This document shows, in pieces, positions 5,445 through 6,867 of a DNA stretch of 6,867 nucleotides. A model generated the notes under the pieces. The model had not been told where the DNA came from and did no database searches. It saw only the letters and a program-made list of their open reading frames with translations. This stretch comes from Pseudolabrys sp. (GTDB lineage Bacteria > Pseudomonadota > Alphaproteobacteria > Rhizobiales > Xanthobacteraceae): positions 1-6,867 of the forward strand of contig JAHCKF010000190.1 in assembly GCA_026125925.1 (NCBI GenBank). Direction: 5' to 3'. The first letter of the stretch is position 1. Each line of letters starts with the position of its first letter. The position numbers and the translations under genes are program-made.

Positions 5445-6867
5445 ATGAACATCTCCGAGATCTGTATTCGCCGGCCGGTGCTGACCACGCTGATGATCGC
5501 CTCGGTCATCGTGCTCGGCGTCTTCGGATATCGGTTGCTCGCGGTCGCCGCGCTGCCGGCGGTCGACTTCCCCACCATCCGCATCACCGCGAACCTGCCC
5601 GGCGCCTCGCCGGAAACCATGGCGGCCTCGGTGGCTTCGCCGATCGAGCGCCAGCTCTCGACCATCGCCGGCATCTCGTCGATGACCTCGTCATCGTCGT
5701 CGGGCAATACCTCGATCACCATTCAGTTCGATCTCGGCCGCGACATCGACGGCGCCGCGCTCGACGTGCAGACGGCGCTGACCACGGCGCAACGCAAGCT
5801 GCCGGTGGAAATGACGACGCCGCCGTCGTTCCGCAAGGTCAACCCGGGCGACTTCCCGGTGCTCTATGTGTCGATGCGCTCCGACACCATGCCGCTGTCG
5901 GTCATCGACGACTACGCCGAGACCGTGCTGGCGCCGCAACTGTCGCAGCTCAGCGGCGTCGCCCAGGTGGCGGTCTATGGCGCGCAGAAATTCGCCGTCC
6001 GCGTCCAGGTCGATCCGGCCGCCGCGGCGGCGCGCAACATCTCGCTCGACGAAATCCGCAGCGTCATTTCCAAGGCCAACTCGGCGGCGCCGGTCGGCAC
6101 CCTCGACGGGCCGAAGCAATCGCTGACGCTGCTCGCCACCAGTTCCATGCGCCGCGCCGCCGATTATCGCGAAGTCGTGGTCAAATACGTCAACGGCGCG
6201 CCGATCAAGCTCAGCGAGGTGGCGCGCGTCGTCGACAGCGTCGAGAACGACAAGGTTGCGACCTGGTTCAACGACGCCCGCGCCATCGTGCTCGCCGTGC
6301 AGCGCCAGCCGGACGCCAATACGGTCGAGGTGGTCGACCTGGTGCGCAATGCGCTGGTGACGGCACGCGCGCAAATTCCGCCGGCGATCAGCATGGCGCC
6401 GCTGTTCGACCGCTCGATCTCGATCCGCGACGCCGTTCATGACGTGCAGGAGACGCTGGCGATCGCCATTGCGCTCGTCATCATGGTGATCTTCCTGTTC
6501 CTGCGCAAAGTCTCGGCGACCATCATCCCGGCGATGGCGGTGCCGATCTCGCTGGTCGGCACCTGCGCCGCCATGTACCTGTTCGGCTTTTCCATCAACA
6601 ACATGACGCTGCTGGCGCTGACCTTGTCGGTCGGCTTCGTGGTCGACGACGCCATCGTCATGCTGGAGAACATCGTCCGCCACATCGAGGGCGGCATGCG
6701 GCCGTTCGAGGCGGCGCTGAAGGGCGCCCGCGAAATCGGCTTCACCATCGTGTCGATCACGTTCTCGCTGATCGCCGTGTTCATTCCGGTGCTGCTGATG
6801 GGCGGCATGGTCGGCCGCGTGTTCCGCGAATTCGCCGTCACGGTCTCGGTCGCCATCATCGTCTCGG
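5445..6867 (+). CDS. RND multidrug efflux permease (HAE1 family, MdtB/MdtC-like), N-terminal part
   Basis: The gene runs off the right edge after 474 codons, under half of the usual ~1,030 residues. It encodes a proton-driven inner-membrane pump. The start at ATG 5445 gives the family's MNISEICIRRPVLTTLM N-terminus, and TM1 follows (~12-32). The first periplasmic porter loop spans ~35-335 and includes ALPAVDFPTI, GASPETMAASVASPIE and PPSFRKVNPGDFPVLY. TM2 to TM5 follow (~336-353, 360-381, 388-410, 434-456). TM4 carries the paired aspartates Asp401-Asp402 in VGFVVDDAIVMLEN, equivalent to the AcrB proton-relay Asp407/Asp408. The serine-rich MTSSSS stretch, QFDLGRDIDGAALDVQ and RKVNP are closest, from memory, to E. 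coli MdtC and MdtB, so a partner pump subunit may lie beyond the window. The 73-base gap after the adaptor gene shows no promoter or terminator. No strong Shine-Dalgarno sequence is seen. Confidence 0.94.
   Translation, partial: MNISEICIRRPVLTTLMIASVIVLGVFGYRLLAVAALPAVDFPTIRITANLPGASPETMAASVASPIERQLSTIAGISSMTSSSSSGNTSITIQFDLGRDIDGAALDVQTALTTAQRKLPVEMTTPPSFRKVNPGDFPVLYVSMRSDTMPLSVIDDYAETVLAPQLSQLSGVAQVAVYGAQKFAVRVQVDPAAAAARNISLDEIRSVISKANSAAPVGTLDGPKQSLTLLATSSMRRAADYREVVVKYVNGAPIKLSEVARVVDSVENDKVATWFNDARAIVLAVQRQPDANTVEVVDLVRNALVTARAQIPPAISMAPLFDRSISIRDAVHDVQETLAIAIALVIMVIFLFLRKVSATIIPAMAVPISLVGTCAAMYLFGFSINNMTLLALTLSVGFVVDDAIVMLENIVRHIEGGMRPFEAALKGAREIGFTIVSITFSLIAVFIPVLLMGGMVGRVFREFAVTVSVAIIVS

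Noticed and set aside
5691..6683. Open frame of 330 codons on the - strand opposite the RND permease
   Set aside because: It has the same His/Arg/Asp-rich shadow composition and lies wholly inside a clear RND gene.

Overview
The window is typical alphaproteobacterial chromosome. High GC content, gene content and protein sequences point to the Hyphomicrobiales, most likely the Bradyrhizobiaceae/Xanthobacteraceae side. This assignment rests on recognising protein families, not on a search. There are six protein-coding loci and no RNA genes, insertion sequences, phage genes or CRISPR arrays. All intergenic stretches are shorter than 300 bases.

Layout from left to right. (1) The 3' part of ilvD (dihydroxy-acid dehydratase, branched-chain amino acid synthesis) enters from the left edge on the + strand. 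(2) Overlapping its last 14 bases is a Sel1-repeat periplasmic protein closely resembling ExoR, the rhizobial regulator of exopolysaccharide production. (3) Converging on it from the - strand is a GT5 glycogen synthase gene (glgA). Its frame is interrupted by one in-frame TAG, after which 40 residues of recognisable GlgA C-terminus continue to a TGA lying 17 bases from the exoR stop. (4) Upstream of glgA on the same strand, 238 bases away, is xthA, encoding exodeoxyribonuclease III. (5) A 241-base divergent regulatory region follows, with several inverted repeats. (6) On the + strand is a tripartite efflux module: a periplasmic adaptor (membrane fusion protein) and then an RND inner-membrane permease of the MdtB/MdtC type, which runs off the right edge.

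Most of this is ordinary core genome. Two genes concern polysaccharide (an EPS regulator and glycogen synthesis), and the last two form one efflux operon. I do not see a previously undescribed multi-gene system. The points worth a second look are the amber codon near the end of glgA, the Gln at the usual Lys15 substrate-binding position of that enzyme, the ilvD/exoR overlap whose ribosome-binding site is read as ilvD codons, and the inverted repeats between xthA and the efflux operon.
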